Assembly: GCA_016938735.1 (NCBI GenBank)
Contig: JAFGUB010000004.1
Coordinates: 1-49,708 of the forward strand
DNA from: Campylobacterales bacterium
Lineage (GTDB): Bacteria > Campylobacterota > Campylobacteria > Campylobacterales > Sulfurimonadaceae
Direction of reading: 5' to 3'
DNA length: 49,708 nt
The position numbers were made by a program, and so were the translations under genes. Positions 16,837 to 25,705 of the stretch are shown piece by piece. The notes under the pieces were generated by a model. It was not told where the DNA came from. It did not search any database and saw nothing but the letters and a program-made list of their open reading frames with translations. Numbering within the stretch: the stretch's first letter is position 1; every line of letters begins with the position of its first letter.

Positions 16837-17655
16837 ATGCTTACATGTAAGCGATATCTCTTGAAGATATTTCTCTTGCTCTGCTTTCTGGCCCCGGCAT
16901 ACTTAGGTGCCTGGGCGGAGCATGAGGGGGTGCGCTCCCTTTTTGAGCGTGCAGAGCTAAACGCCACCTTTGTGCTGCTGGATGCACAGACACGCACGCT
17001 GCAAGGCTACAACCGTGAGCGTGCCGACACGCGCTTTAGCCCCGCATCGACGTTTAAGATTGCCAATGCACTGATCGGCCTCTCTAGCGGCGCCGTGAAA
17101 AGTGTGGATGAGGTGCTGCCCTATACGGGGCCAAAAGAGCCTTTTATCGCGGCGTGGGCGGAGGATATGGCGCTGCGCAAAGCGATGGGGCTCTCCAACG
17201 TGCCGATTTTTCAGGAGCTTGCGCGGCGGATCGGGCATCGGCGTATGGCGCAGGGCGTAGTGGCTTTGGGCTATGGCAACGCCCGAATCGGCGCGGCGAT
17301 CGATCGCTTTTGGCTTGACGGGCCGCTTGAGATCAGCGCGGTCGAGCAGAGTCTCTTTTTGTCCGCGCTCGCACAAGGCGATCTCAACTGCTCCCAAGCG
17401 GCGCAAAGTGCGGTGCGAGACATCATGCTACTGGAGCAGACACCCAAAGCCAAGCTCTACGGCAAAACAGGGTGGCAAAACGCCCCCTACAGCGGGGTCG
17501 GCTGGTGGGTCGGATGGGTAGAGCGAGAGGGCCGCATCTACGCTTTTGCACTCAATCTGCAGATCAACAGCCCTGAGGATGCTCAACAACGGGTAGTGCT
17601 GGGTAAAAAAGCGCTGGAGCTGTTGGGCGTTTGGGAGGAGACTTTGGCGCGCTGA
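16837..17655 (+). CDS. Class D (OXA-type) beta-lactamase
   Basis: This is a secreted serine beta-lactamase-family protein of 272 residues with an N-terminal signal peptide (hydrophobic 8-26). Class D motifs are all present: Ser71-Thr-Phe-Lys74, Ser120-Asn-Val122, Tyr146-Gly-Asn148, Trp159 and Lys210-Thr-Gly212. Lys74 is the residue carbamylated in this family. It is a chromosomal gene in ordinary local sequence, with no integron or IS next to it, so it is likely intrinsic rather than recently acquired. A perfect palindrome (16841) occupies codons 2-5 (LTCK), immediately after the start codon. It follows the BLUF gene by 56 bases. The hydrolysis spectrum cannot be judged. Confidence 0.92.
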   Translation: MLTCKRYLLKIFLLLCFLAPAYLGAWAEHEGVRSLFERAELNATFVLLDAQTRTLQGYNRERADTRFSPASTFKIANALIGLSSGAVKSVDEVLPYTGPKEPFIAAWAEDMALRKAMGLSNVPIFQELARRIGHRRMAQGVVALGYGNARIGAAIDRFWLDGPLEISAVEQSLFLSALAQGDLNCSQAAQSAVRDIMLLEQTPKAKLYGKTGWQNAPYSGVGWWVGWVEREGRIYAFALNLQINSPEDAQQRVVLGKKALELLGVWEETLAR

Positions 17656-17671
17656 CGGGTCGCTAAGCCTA

Positions 17672-17956
17672 TTACCCCACCAAAATAGCGTCGGCTTCGT
17701 TACGTCGTAGCGAGTAGACATAGACGCCGCAGAGGCGCACCACCAGTGTTGCACCCATCAAAGAGCGCGAAAGAATCTCTATTTTAGTGTCGCGGACAAA
17801 GCCTAGTGAGAGCAGGCGCTCTTTAAGGGGTGAGGGGGCACCGTTTTTGATGATGACTGCTTCTTTGCGGCTGGCGAGTCTGCTTAATGGGCTTACCGGA
17901 CGATCTTCGGCGTTTAAGGCTTGGACTTCTTTGAGTGCGGGGGGATTTTGACTCAT
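17672..17956 (-). CDS. feoA: FeoA-domain protein
   Basis: The 94-residue protein has a FeoA (SH3-like) domain from about residue 20: PLSRLASRKEAVI, LKERLLSLGFVRDTKIEIL, then a hydrophobic strand VYVYSLRRNEADAI. FeoA proteins assist the FeoB ferrous iron transporter or act as small regulators. No feoB adjoins, so the partner must lie elsewhere. The start ATG has AAGGAG upstream. It converges with the beta-lactamase gene and is divergent from the hyd operon. Confidence 0.85.
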   Translation of the reverse strand: MSQNPPALKEVQALNAEDRPVSPLSRLASRKEAVIIKNGAPSPLKERLLSLGFVRDTKIEILSRSLMGATLVVRLCGVYVYSLRRNEADAILVG

Positions 17957-18141
17957 GGCGGCTCCTTGAGCGATGCTCGGTTTGGCCTATCAATGCATTT
18001 TTTGTACTCGATATCCATAAACATTAAGTTCCAAAATTAATCAAGATCGTAAGAAAATTATAAAGAATTAAGAAAACTAATATTGCTCTAAGCTTGGCGC
18101 TCTTAGAATGATGAACGACTATTCATATTTTGGAGGGTGAG

Positions 18142-19380
18142 ATGAGCGAGCGTAGAGAGGCGGCGGTCAAACTGTTTACCGCAGCCAATGCAACTGTAGA
18201 CACCAACCGAGGCGAAACGTATTATACGGATCTGTACCGGCGCTGTGAGGCTCGTCTGAGCGAGCTGCGTGCCATGGCGCCGCAAAGCCGCATCAACCTG
18301 CACGAAGTGCTCCAAGACGACGGTTTTGACCGCCGCGACTTTATGAAGTGGGCGAGCGCGACGACGGCGATGCTGATGCTGCCCTCCTCCTTTACTCCAC
18401 TGGTGGCTGAGGCGGCGGAGCTGATGAACCGTGTGCCCGTCATCTGGATCGAGCTGCAAGACTGCGCGGGTAACTCCGAAGCGCTGCTGCGCTCTGATGG
18501 ACCGAAGATCGATGAGATCGTGCTCGATATCATCAGTCTCGAGTTTCACGAAACCCTGATGGCCCCATCGGGTCATCAGGCTGAGAAGCAGCTTGAAGAG
18601 GCGCTTGAGCACTTTAAAGGGAAATATCTACTCTTTGTTGAAGGTGCGATTCCTGTGGGCGTGGGCAAGGATTGGTGCACCATCGGCGCTTCCGGCGAGA
18701 CCTTTGAAGATCACCTGCTGCGCCTCTCCAAAGACGCCGCAGCGGTGGTCGCCGTGGGCAGTTGCGCCACCTTTGGCGGCGTTCCGGCTGCCGCGCCCAA
18801 CCCTACCGGAGCCGTAGGGGTGATGGACGTGGTCAAGGGCAAGCCGATCATCAATATCCCCGCCTGTCCCGCCAACCCCGCCAACATGGTCGGGGTGGTG
18901 CTGCACTTTGTGCTCACGGGTCAGATTCCTGAGCTTGATTCCCTGCTGCGGCCCAAATTTGCCTTTGGCTACCGCATCCACGACAACTGCGAACGCCGCG
19001 CCCACTTTGATGCGGGCGAGTTTGTCGAAGAGTGGGGCGATGTGGGGGCGCAAAACAACTTCTGTCTCTATAAAATGGGCTGCAAAGGGCCGATGACCTT
19101 CAACAACTGCTCCATCGTGCGCTACAACGAAGGGGTCAACTGGCCTATCGGCGTGGGACGCGGCTGTATCGGCTGCTCTGAGCCCGATTTTTGGGACAAA
19201 TACGCGTATGAGCGCCCGATGGCGGATGCCAATATCAAAGCCCCGTTTGGCGGCGTCGAGAAGAGTGTCGATGAGTTTGGCTTGGGGATGCTCGCGGCAA
19301 CAGCGGTGGGTATCGGTATCCATGCGGCTGCCAGTGCGCTGATCGGCAAAAAATCAACTGAATGCGGAGAAGAATCATGA
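18142..19380 (+). CDS. hydA: Membrane-bound [NiFe] uptake hydrogenase small subunit (group 1)
   Basis: This exported subunit carries three iron-sulfur clusters and passes electrons from the NiFe site to cytochrome b. It has a long N-terminal extension with a twin-arginine signal RRDFMK (64-69) and hydrophobic stretch (71-82), as in Helicobacter and Campylobacter HydA. Cluster motifs include LQDCAGNSEALLRS (Cys108), GSCATFGG, PACPANPANM, CERRAHF, CLYKMGCKGP, and GVGRGCIGCSEPDFW. A C-terminal hydrophobic anchor follows at about 385-405. The ATG at 18142 follows GGAGG and is preferred to the TTG at 18130. It overlaps hydB by four bases. The gene is also called hyaA. Confidence 0.96.
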   Translation: MSERREAAVKLFTAANATVDTNRGETYYTDLYRRCEARLSELRAMAPQSRINLHEVLQDDGFDRRDFMKWASATTAMLMLPSSFTPLVAEAAELMNRVPVIWIELQDCAGNSEALLRSDGPKIDEIVLDIISLEFHETLMAPSGHQAEKQLEEALEHFKGKYLLFVEGAIPVGVGKDWCTIGASGETFEDHLLRLSKDAAAVVAVGSCATFGGVPAAAPNPTGAVGVMDVVKGKPIINIPACPANPANMVGVVLHFVLTGQIPELDSLLRPKFAFGYRIHDNCERRAHFDAGEFVEEWGDVGAQNNFCLYKMGCKGPMTFNNCSIVRYNEGVNWPIGVGRGCIGCSEPDFWDKYAYERPMADANIKAPFGGVEKSVDEFGLGMLAATAVGIGIHAAASALIGKKSTECGEES

Positions 19381-21107
19381 GCAAACATATCGTTATTGAC
19401 CCTATAACCCGTATCGAAGGGCATTTGAGAATTGAAGCGGTGATTGATGACAATAATACGGTGGTAGATGCCTACAGCGCTTCGACGATGTTTCGCGGTA
19501 TCGAAACGATCCTCAAAGGGCGTGACCCGCGCGACTGCGGTCTGCTGGCGATGCGTATCTGCGGCGTCTGTACCGGCACCCACTATCAGCGCTCCATCGA
19601 AGCGGTAGAGCACGCTTTTGGTGTGACTATTCCTAAAAATGCCCGTATCGTGCGCAATCTGATTCAGGGCTCTTTGTATGTGCATGACCACGTGGTGCAC
19701 TTTTATCATCTGCACGCGCTGGATTGGGTGGACATCACCAAAGCGCTCGAAGCAGATCCGGCAGCGGCGGTTAAAGAGGCCTACAAGTGGGCGGGTGTCG
19801 CCGGTGTAGAGCCCTATATGGCCAGCGAGGGAGAGTTTCGCGAGATCAAGGAGCGTGTGGCCAAATTTGTCAAACAGGGGCGTTTGGGGATTTTCGGCAA
19901 CGGCTATTGGGGCAATGCGCACTACAAGCTGACGCCGGAGCAAAACCTGCTGGCGGTGGCGCACTACCTTAAAGCGCTGGATCTGCAGCGCGAAGCCGCC
20001 AAGATGATGGCGATCTTCGGCGGTAAAAACCCGCATCCGCAGTCCATTGTCGTCGGCGGCGTCACCTGTGTGCAGGATATTCAAAACCCCGCACGCATCG
20101 CGCTCTTTAAACAGCTACACAAAGAGTTTACGGCGTTTATCAAAAAAGCCTATCTACCCGATGTCTATATGGCGGGCACCATGTACGCCGATGAAGCGCT
20201 TGACGGCACCGGCGGGGGCCTGAAAAACTATATGAGTTATGGTGATTTCCGTTTGGACGATACGGGCTTTTACAGCTCTGCGCTGCTCTTTCCAAGCGGC
20301 ACCGTGACGGGCGGAGATCTGGGCAGCTATCAGCCCATCGATCAGAGCAAAATCGCTGAGGATGTCACCCACTCCTGGTACGAGGGCGCCAAGCCGCTGC
20401 ACCCTTATGACGGCATGACCATACCCAACTACACCGGCTTTGGCCGCAAAGAGGAGGGGGTGGCGTATCTTGATACCGAGAAGAAGTACAGTTGGATCAA
20501 ATCGCCGATTTATGACGATACCCGCATGGAAGTAGGGCCGCTGGCACGCATGGTGGTCGGATTTGCGGCGGGGGATGCGCGGATCAAAAAATATGTCGGC
20601 AATTTCCTCACTCGCGGCAATCTGCCGGTGGGTGTGCTCTTCTCTACCGTGGGCCGCACGGCGGCGCGCGCCATCGAGACGGAGCTGATGGCGGATGTGA
20701 TGTTTGAGTGGATCGATGAACTGGCCGCGAATGTGGCTGCGGGCGATCTCTCGACATGGACGGAGTTCGATTTTAACACGGTGAGCAAAAACGCCAAAGG
20801 TTACGGCATGGCCGAAGCGCCGCGCGGTGCACTGGGCCACTGGGTGCGTATCGAAGAGGGCAAGGTGGCCAACTATCAGGCGATTGTCCCCTCTACATGG
20901 AACGCCGCACCGCGTGACTATCAGGGGCGCAAAGGGGCGTATGAGTCCAGTCTGATCGGCACGAAAGTCGCCAATCCGGATGAACCGCTTGAGATTTTGC
21001 GCACCATCCACAGTTTTGACCCTTGTATCGCCTGTGCGGTGCATCTGGTCGATACCAAGGGCAAAGCGCTGGGAGTGTACAAAATAGGCACCAGCTGCAG
21101 CCTGTAA
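19377..21107 (+). CDS. hydB: Membrane-bound [NiFe] uptake hydrogenase large subunit
   Basis: This catalytic subunit of 576 residues holds the NiFe(CN)2CO centre. Ligand motifs are RICGVCTGTH (Cys62, Cys65, His69) and DPCIACAVH (Cys550, Cys553, His556). A 20-residue C-terminal extension follows His556 and should be removed by HydD after nickel insertion. The start at 19377 (MSKHIVIDP) overlaps the hydA stop as ATGA; the upstream in-frame Met lacks support. The subunit is co-exported with HydA through the Tat signal of HydA. It contrasts with the group 2 large subunit at 5702, which has no tail. Confidence 0.97.
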   Translation: MSKHIVIDPITRIEGHLRIEAVIDDNNTVVDAYSASTMFRGIETILKGRDPRDCGLLAMRICGVCTGTHYQRSIEAVEHAFGVTIPKNARIVRNLIQGSLYVHDHVVHFYHLHALDWVDITKALEADPAAAVKEAYKWAGVAGVEPYMASEGEFREIKERVAKFVKQGRLGIFGNGYWGNAHYKLTPEQNLLAVAHYLKALDLQREAAKMMAIFGGKNPHPQSIVVGGVTCVQDIQNPARIALFKQLHKEFTAFIKKAYLPDVYMAGTMYADEALDGTGGGLKNYMSYGDFRLDDTGFYSSALLFPSGTVTGGDLGSYQPIDQSKIAEDVTHSWYEGAKPLHPYDGMTIPNYTGFGRKEEGVAYLDTEKKYSWIKSPIYDDTRMEVGPLARMVVGFAAGDARIKKYVGNFLTRGNLPVGVLFSTVGRTAARAIETELMADVMFEWIDELAANVAAGDLSTWTEFDFNTVSKNAKGYGMAEAPRGALGHWVRIEEGKVANYQAIVPSTWNAAPRDYQGRKGAYESSLIGTKVANPDEPLEILRTIHSFDPCIACAVHLVDTKGKALGVYKIGTSCSL

Positions 21108-21116
21108 GGAGGCACC

Positions 21117-21833
21117 ATGAAAACGAAACGACCGTTTCAGCGTGTAGAACGCATGACACCCACCATGCGCGTGATCCACTGGGTCAACGTGGTTGCCGTG
21201 GTGGCGGCAGTAGTGACGGGGCTTTATATTGCGCATCCCTATTATCAGACCTTTATGGCTGATCCGGCAGTGGATAAATATGTGATGGCATGGAACCGAC
21301 TGGTGCATCTCTTTGCCGCCATCACGGTTGATATCACCTCGATCTGGATAGCGTACATGTACGCCAGCGGAGACCGGCATAAACCGTGGATGAAGCTGAT
21401 TCCCAGCAAAAACAACGCGGTTGAGTTTTTTGAGGTAGTGCTCAACATCTTTACCTTTAACCGCCGCAAAAAATTTGACACGACGCACATGGACAGCTTC
21501 AATGCCTTTTGGTTTGCGCTGCTGCATCTGTTGCTCGTGTTCATGCTGCTGACGGGTCTGCAGATGTATGTGCAGGGCTTGGCTTCGGGCGAGAGCTCTA
21601 TCGGGACGTGGTGGCCGTGGATCTTACATGTAAGCACCGACTGGACGCTGAGCGTCTTTGGCGGCAACATGGGGGTACGCTATGTTCACCATCTGGGCAT
21701 GTGGGCTATTGTGATCTGGACGATGTTTCACATCTATGTACAGATTTGGCGCACCATATTCTGGCAAGAGGGGGATATCGCCATCGCCTTTGGCGGCAGT
21801 AAGTTTCCCAAAAAACGTCGGGAAGAGTCATGA
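21117..21833 (+). CDS. hydC: Hydrogenase cytochrome b subunit
   Basis: This is the four-helix di-heme membrane anchor that moves electrons from HydAB to the menaquinone pool. It has 238 residues, with membrane segments at about 17-37, 60-82, 130-152 and 189-211. Candidate heme ligands are His21, His64, His191/192 and His205 (HHLGMWAIVIWTMFH). The ATG follows AAGGAGG, nine bases after the hydB stop. One perfect palindrome (21624) reads LHV at 170-172, and a variant GTACATGTAC stands at 21353. The stop overlaps hydD (ATGA). Confidence 0.95.
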   Translation: MKTKRPFQRVERMTPTMRVIHWVNVVAVVAAVVTGLYIAHPYYQTFMADPAVDKYVMAWNRLVHLFAAITVDITSIWIAYMYASGDRHKPWMKLIPSKNNAVEFFEVVLNIFTFNRRKKFDTTHMDSFNAFWFALLHLLLVFMLLTGLQMYVQGLASGESSIGTWWPWILHVSTDWTLSVFGGNMGVRYVHHLGMWAIVIWTMFHIYVQIWRTIFWQEGDIAIAFGGSKFPKKRREES

Positions 21834-22378
21834 CATCCACCGCGATTATAGGGGTCGGCAATATTCTGTTCCAAGATGAAGGGATCGGCTGTTACGCCGG
21901 AAGGTATCTCGAAGCGAACTACACCTTCTCAGAAGAGATCGACATCATCGACGGCGGCACGCTGGGCTTTAAGCTTATGACCTACTACCAAACTTATGAG
22001 CGGGTCATCATCATCGATACCGTCTCCATAGAAGATGCGCCGGGGTCGATCTACAACCTCCCTGCCGATGTGCTCATGGGGCTGGGCAGTTACCGCCAGA
22101 CCGCCCATGAGGTGGAGGTGGTGGAGATGCTTGAGATCTGCTCCTTGCTTGAGCGCATGGCCGAAGTGAGCGTGATCGGTATGATTCCCGAAGACATCGT
22201 GAGTGTGAACATCGATTTGACGCAGAGCATCAAAGCGGCGTTTCCCGCACTCATCGCCGAGGTGATTCGGGAGCTAGAGCGCTGCGGCATTGCATGCCAA
22301 CCTAAAAGTGTCACTACCGGACTCGATCAGATTATCAAAGCCTACAACAACCCCTCTCAAGCCAAACTCTGCGCATGA
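21830..22378 (+). CDS. hydD: Hydrogenase maturation endopeptidase
   Basis: This protease removes the C-terminal tail of HydB. The 182-residue protein matches HybD/HyaD with its three nickel-sensing residues in place: Glu17 (GNILFQDEGIG), Asp63 (IIDTVS) and His93 (QTAHEVEV). It starts with an ATGA overlap with hydC and ends with an ATGA overlap with hydE, so the five hyd genes form one translationally coupled operon. It can only serve HydB, because the group 2 large subunit has no tail. Confidence 0.95.
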   Translation: MTSTAIIGVGNILFQDEGIGCYAGRYLEANYTFSEEIDIIDGGTLGFKLMTYYQTYERVIIIDTVSIEDAPGSIYNLPADVLMGLGSYRQTAHEVEVVEMLEICSLLERMAEVSVIGMIPEDIVSVNIDLTQSIKAAFPALIAEVIRELERCGIACQPKSVTTGLDQIIKAYNNPSQAKLCA

Positions 22379-24096
22379 TTTTTGAACTGCGTATCGGGTG
22401 GGCGTCTCACCAAACCTACATCAGAGCGTTCTTGGATGACTTTTTCTCGCAACAAGGGGTATACACCAATATCTCCCAGACGCATGAAGCGATTGTGATC
22501 GAAGCGGACGCGGATGATACGGCGTTTGCGCAGGCACTCGCTACGCTGGAATCGGTGCTGCCTTACTCCTTTTTTATGGGCAGTGTGACGCACCGCGTCA
22601 AAGAGGGAAGCTTCGTTTGTAGGTCCAATCAGCCAAAAGCCTCACCCCCGCTCAATCTTGGCCTCTGCCCGCGCTGTGAAACCACGCTGCGCCAAAGCCG
22701 CGACGCGCTTAAGCACTGCGATTTTTGCGGGCCGCGCTACACATTGTCGCTGATGGGGGCGCGGCCTGTGATCGATGACGCCTACATCCGCCGCGCCGCC
22801 GATGCCTTGCTTGGCGGTGCAAGCGTGTATCTTGACACCCTCTTTGGCGTGCGCACTTTGAGCTTACCGGAACATGCCCAAGGTGAGGGGTATCTGCTTT
22901 ATGGTGCTTTGGAGCATCTGGGGCGTGATTTTGCCCTCACCGCAGATGAGCGCGCCGCGCTGCTCTCTATCGAGCGGCCGTTGATGCAGCTTGCCACCCA
23001 AAGCGAGGCGATGCAAGAACGCTTTGGAAACGTACTATGGGTCAAATGTGTCGATGAAGCGGTGGGCATGTTGCTCTTTGACGCGCTTGAAGGGGTCGAT
23101 GCGCTGTGGTGTAGCAACGCTAGAGCCTCCTTACATGTAAGCTTTGCCCCGCATATACCGACGCAAAAAGAGTTACATGTAGCGCTGTATCAAGAGGTTC
23201 GCTTGATCATCAAAGGCGAACGGGTCTGGACGCCGTGTGCGGTGCAGCGACCGCATGACACCCTTATCTACACCGACACCCTCTGCGCCGTGCGCGAAGG
23301 TGAAGCGCATCGCATCGATGCGACTGAGCGTTTTACGCAGGCAAAAACCTCCAAAGTGCTCATGCTTGAAGGCAGCCTTGAAGTGCCCCCGCACGCCAAC
23401 ACCCAAACCTTCAGCGCGGCTCAAGGCGCTTTGCGCGCGGCGCTTTGGACGCATGGGTTTTCGGGCCAAAGCTCGGTGGGGCTCTATTTTGAAGGTGATG
23501 ATCTCTCTTTTTATTTTGACAACACCTTACATGTAACGCAAGTCATCCCCAGTATTGCCTTTGAGCCGCAGATGCTGATTGAACGATTGCGTAGCCTGCG
23601 CGAAGGAAGTAATCGGCTGATGGCGCGGCTGGAGCATGAGGATGGAGCCTTATGGGCAATCCTGCAGCGCATCGAACAAGAAGGGCTCGGGCTTTTTGAC
23701 GCCGCAGCGCTGGTGTGCGGCCTCGCAGACGCACGCGCTTTGGAGCGTGAAGCGCTCAAATTTAGCGGCAAAGGGGGTATCAAGGTGGACTGCACCCTAG
23801 GAGAGGATCACCGCTTTCACCCCTACGCGCTCCTTGGCTCGCTGCTGAGCTACCGCGTCGCGGAGGTGGATCGTGTGCTGCTGTGCTACAGCCTCTATGA
23901 GTCGCTCGCCGATTACGCCGCGTCCACGCTGCTGGAGCTCAAAAGCCGCGCGAAGGCGGCGCATATCGTGCTTACCGGAGCGTCTGGCGCACAAGCCTCC
24001 TTCTTTTCGCGCCTTCATTCCAAGTGCGCTCCGCTCTATGCCAAAGGGGTGCCGATCGGATCGGATAGCGCGGTGCTGGGCGCACTCACCCTCTAA
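22375..24096 (+). CDS. hydE: HydE-type hydrogenase maturation protein, partly HypF-like
   Basis: The 573-residue protein occupies the hydE position found after hydABCD in Helicobacter and Wolinella. It contains one HypF-like zinc finger (LCPRCETTL ... HCDFCGPRYTLS, about residues 98-125) and a HypF-like C-terminal part (FSGKGGIKVDC..., YALLGSLLSYRV). It lacks the acylphosphatase domain and the full YrdC-carbamoylation signature of HypF. In Helicobacter, hydE is needed for active hydrogenase, but the reaction is unknown. Two perfect palindromes (23131, 23527, both LHV) and one variant (23173) give it one of the highest local densities. No true hypF lies in the window. Confidence 0.8.
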   Translation: MIFELRIGWASHQTYIRAFLDDFFSQQGVYTNISQTHEAIVIEADADDTAFAQALATLESVLPYSFFMGSVTHRVKEGSFVCRSNQPKASPPLNLGLCPRCETTLRQSRDALKHCDFCGPRYTLSLMGARPVIDDAYIRRAADALLGGASVYLDTLFGVRTLSLPEHAQGEGYLLYGALEHLGRDFALTADERAALLSIERPLMQLATQSEAMQERFGNVLWVKCVDEAVGMLLFDALEGVDALWCSNARASLHVSFAPHIPTQKELHVALYQEVRLIIKGERVWTPCAVQRPHDTLIYTDTLCAVREGEAHRIDATERFTQAKTSKVLMLEGSLEVPPHANTQTFSAAQGALRAALWTHGFSGQSSVGLYFEGDDLSFYFDNTLHVTQVIPSIAFEPQMLIERLRSLREGSNRLMARLEHEDGALWAILQRIEQEGLGLFDAAALVCGLADARALEREALKFSGKGGIKVDCTLGEDHRFHPYALLGSLLSYRVAEVDRVLLCYSLYESLADYAASTLLELKSRAKAAHIVLTGASGAQASFFSRLHSKCAPLYAKGVPIGSDSAVLGALTL

Positions 24097-24104
24097 AATC
24101 AGGT

Positions 24105-24110
24105 TATAAT
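24105..24110 (+). promoter_or_regulatory. -10 box only 7 bases before the mntA start
   Basis: TATAAT ends at 24110 and the ATG begins at 24118. Transcription would start at or next to the start codon, so the mntA mRNA may be leaderless. No Shine-Dalgarno sequence is present in CCGCACT. Confidence 0.45.
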
Positions 24111-24117
24111 CCGCACT

Positions 24118-24426
24118 ATGGAACCGACACGCGACACTATTCTTGAAGAACTCAAACGTCTCAAACCCTACCTCAAAGAGCACGGTATCGATCAGATCGG
24201 ACTCTTTGGCAGCAGGGCGCAAGGAAGCGAAGCGGTTTTTAGCGATATCGATATCGTCATCCACACCACCGATCTGCTGCGCGAAAAACACCCCGGCTTT
24301 GAAGCGTTTGCCTTTTTAGAGGATCTGCGTCAGAATTTGGGCCGAACATTTGGCCGCAAAATCGATCTGTGTGACCGCAGCAGCGAATGGGGCGCACACG
24401 TGACGCAAAAGGCGATTTTTGCATGA
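24118..24426 (+). CDS. mntA: MntA-type minimal nucleotidyltransferase (antitoxin of HepT)
   Basis: This 102-residue minimal nucleotidyltransferase has GSRAQG (31-36) followed by Asp43 and Asp45 (FSDIDIVI). In the HepT-MntA systems the MNT protein silences the HEPN toxin by AMPylating a tyrosine. It overlaps the next gene by four bases (ATGA). The promoter box stands so close that the message may be leaderless. There is no copy of the dispersed palindrome, which fits recent acquisition. Confidence 0.88.
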   Translation: MEPTRDTILEELKRLKPYLKEHGIDQIGLFGSRAQGSEAVFSDIDIVIHTTDLLREKHPGFEAFAFLEDLRQNLGRTFGRKIDLCDRSSEWGAHVTQKAIFA

Positions 24427-24779
24427 CACTGAGTGAAAAAGAGCGCTATCGCTTAGAAGCGATCCGCAAAAAAATTGGTTTTATTGAAGCGATCATCGAT
24501 CATTTCGGAAGTATCACTCAGGCGCTGCATGAAGAGGCGATGGGTAGAGCGGCCATTTTTATGCACCTTGTCGCCATTGCCGAACAGCTTGATAAACTCT
24601 CACAAGAGGGTGCGTATGCCCTGCTGATGCAACTGCCCAAAGAGGTCACGAAGGGGGCCTACGGGTTGCGTAATTTTGTCGCGCACGATTATGAAGGGGT
24701 TAACCTCGTTTTGGTTGAAGATGTGTTGCGCTTGCATCTGCCTCTTTTGCGCTCGAATATCGACGCGCTGCTGGCGTAA
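24423..24779 (+). CDS. hepT: HepT-type HEPN ribonuclease toxin
   Basis: This 118-residue, all-helical HEPN (DUF86) protein has the full toxin signature Arg83-x4-His88-x-Tyr90 (RNFVAHDY). Arg and His form the RNase site, and Tyr90 is the target that the MntA partner AMPylates. The start is the ATG overlapping mntA, not an earlier in-frame Met. The pair sits between hydE and the DMT/hypB genes, interrupting what is usually a continuous hydrogenase locus. Confidence 0.88.
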   Translation: MTLSEKERYRLEAIRKKIGFIEAIIDHFGSITQALHEEAMGRAAIFMHLVAIAEQLDKLSQEGAYALLMQLPKEVTKGAYGLRNFVAHDYEGVNLVLVEDVLRLHLPLLRSNIDALLA

Positions 24780-24797
24780 TCGCCTCTTTCTGCACCG

Positions 24798-25670
24798 ATG
24801 CACTTCACCCTACTCATGGTTTTAGCGATGGTGATCTGGGGGATCGGCTGGGGGATGCTTAAGATCGTCACCGAGTCGGTGGGGATGGAGGTAGCAAGTT
24901 TTTGGCGCTTTGTGATCATGATGATCTCCTTCGTGCCGATTCTGATCTGGTGGGGCAAGCCCTTACATGTAAGCCCCCGCGTGCTGCTCATCGTGGGTGT
25001 GAGCGCCGTGATGAACGTGGCGTTTATGTACGGCTCTTATTGGGGTGTGAAGCTCGGTACTGCCGGTGCGGGCGGGGTGATGATCACCACGATTAGCCCC
25101 GCGCTCACCGTACTGCTCTCGCTGTGGTGGTTCAAGGTCAAGGTGTCGCGTTCTATGTGGATCGGGCTGATTGTGGGGCTGCTAGGCGGGGTGGTGATGC
25201 TGGAGCTGTGGCATCGGCACATCTTCGATGCGGGCAACGCCTTTTTTATCTTCTCGGCACTTGTGTGGGCGGTGCTGACCTTGCTGAGCCAACACTCTCA
25301 GCGCCACCTCTCGCCGATTCACTTTAGCTTTTTGCTCTCCATTTTCGGCACCCTGTTTACCCTTCCGTTGGCGCTGCCTTATGAGATCACGGCGGTTTTT
25401 GAGCAAGATGCGCGGTTTTGGATGGCGCTGCTTTTTTTGAGCGTGCTGGGGCAGAGCGTGGCTTCGACGATCTACTTTGTCGCTTCGGGCAAACTTGGCA
25501 GCGGCGCGGCGAGCAGCTATATGTTTGTCGTGCCCTTAAGTGCGCTGGCAGCGGGCTATGCGCTGCTAGATGAAATCCCTTCCATCTGGCTTGTGGCGGG
25601 CGGCGCCATCAGCACACTGGCGATCTACATCATCAACAGCCGCCGTTTCAACTCTCTTTCAACTCGCTAA
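24798..25670 (+). CDS. EamA/DMT-superfamily transporter
   Basis: The 290-residue protein has about ten hydrophobic segments in two EamA repeats (about 4-135 and 145-280). The first has the typical IWGIGWGMLKI and WRFVIM pattern; the second includes ALVWAVLTLLSQ and a late loop followed by GAISTLAIYIIN. Substrates of the family range from amino acids to cofactors, and none can be assigned. Start by ATG shortly after hepT, with no strong Shine-Dalgarno visible. One perfect palindrome (24963) reads LHV, so this gene, unlike its toxin-antitoxin neighbours, carries the genome's signature. Confidence 0.8.
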   Translation: MHFTLLMVLAMVIWGIGWGMLKIVTESVGMEVASFWRFVIMMISFVPILIWWGKPLHVSPRVLLIVGVSAVMNVAFMYGSYWGVKLGTAGAGGVMITTISPALTVLLSLWWFKVKVSRSMWIGLIVGLLGGVVMLELWHRHIFDAGNAFFIFSALVWAVLTLLSQHSQRHLSPIHFSFLLSIFGTLFTLPLALPYEITAVFEQDARFWMALLFLSVLGQSVASTIYFVASGKLGSGAASSYMFVVPLSALAAGYALLDEIPSIWLVAGGAISTLAIYIINSRRFNSLSTR

Positions 25671-25672
25671 CC

Positions 25673-25678
25673 TATAAT
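25673..25678 (+). promoter_or_regulatory. -10 box for hypB
   Basis: TATAAT stands 28 bases before the hypB ATG, in the gap after the DMT transporter stop. The hyp genes can therefore be transcribed apart from hydABCDE. Confidence 0.5.
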
Positions 25679-25705
25679 CCATGAATCCCAATTCAGGAAA
25701 CACCC

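Noticed and set aside
17980-18000. Sigma-54-like TTGGCCTATCAATGCA upstream of hydA
   Set aside because: The GG and GC elements are nine bases apart rather than the required ten.
20154-21527. Long minus-strand open frame opposite hydB/hydC (457 codons)
   Set aside because: It is antisense to strongly conserved hydrogenase genes, has no recognisable domain or ribosome binding site, and reflects the GC-leaning third positions of the real genes.
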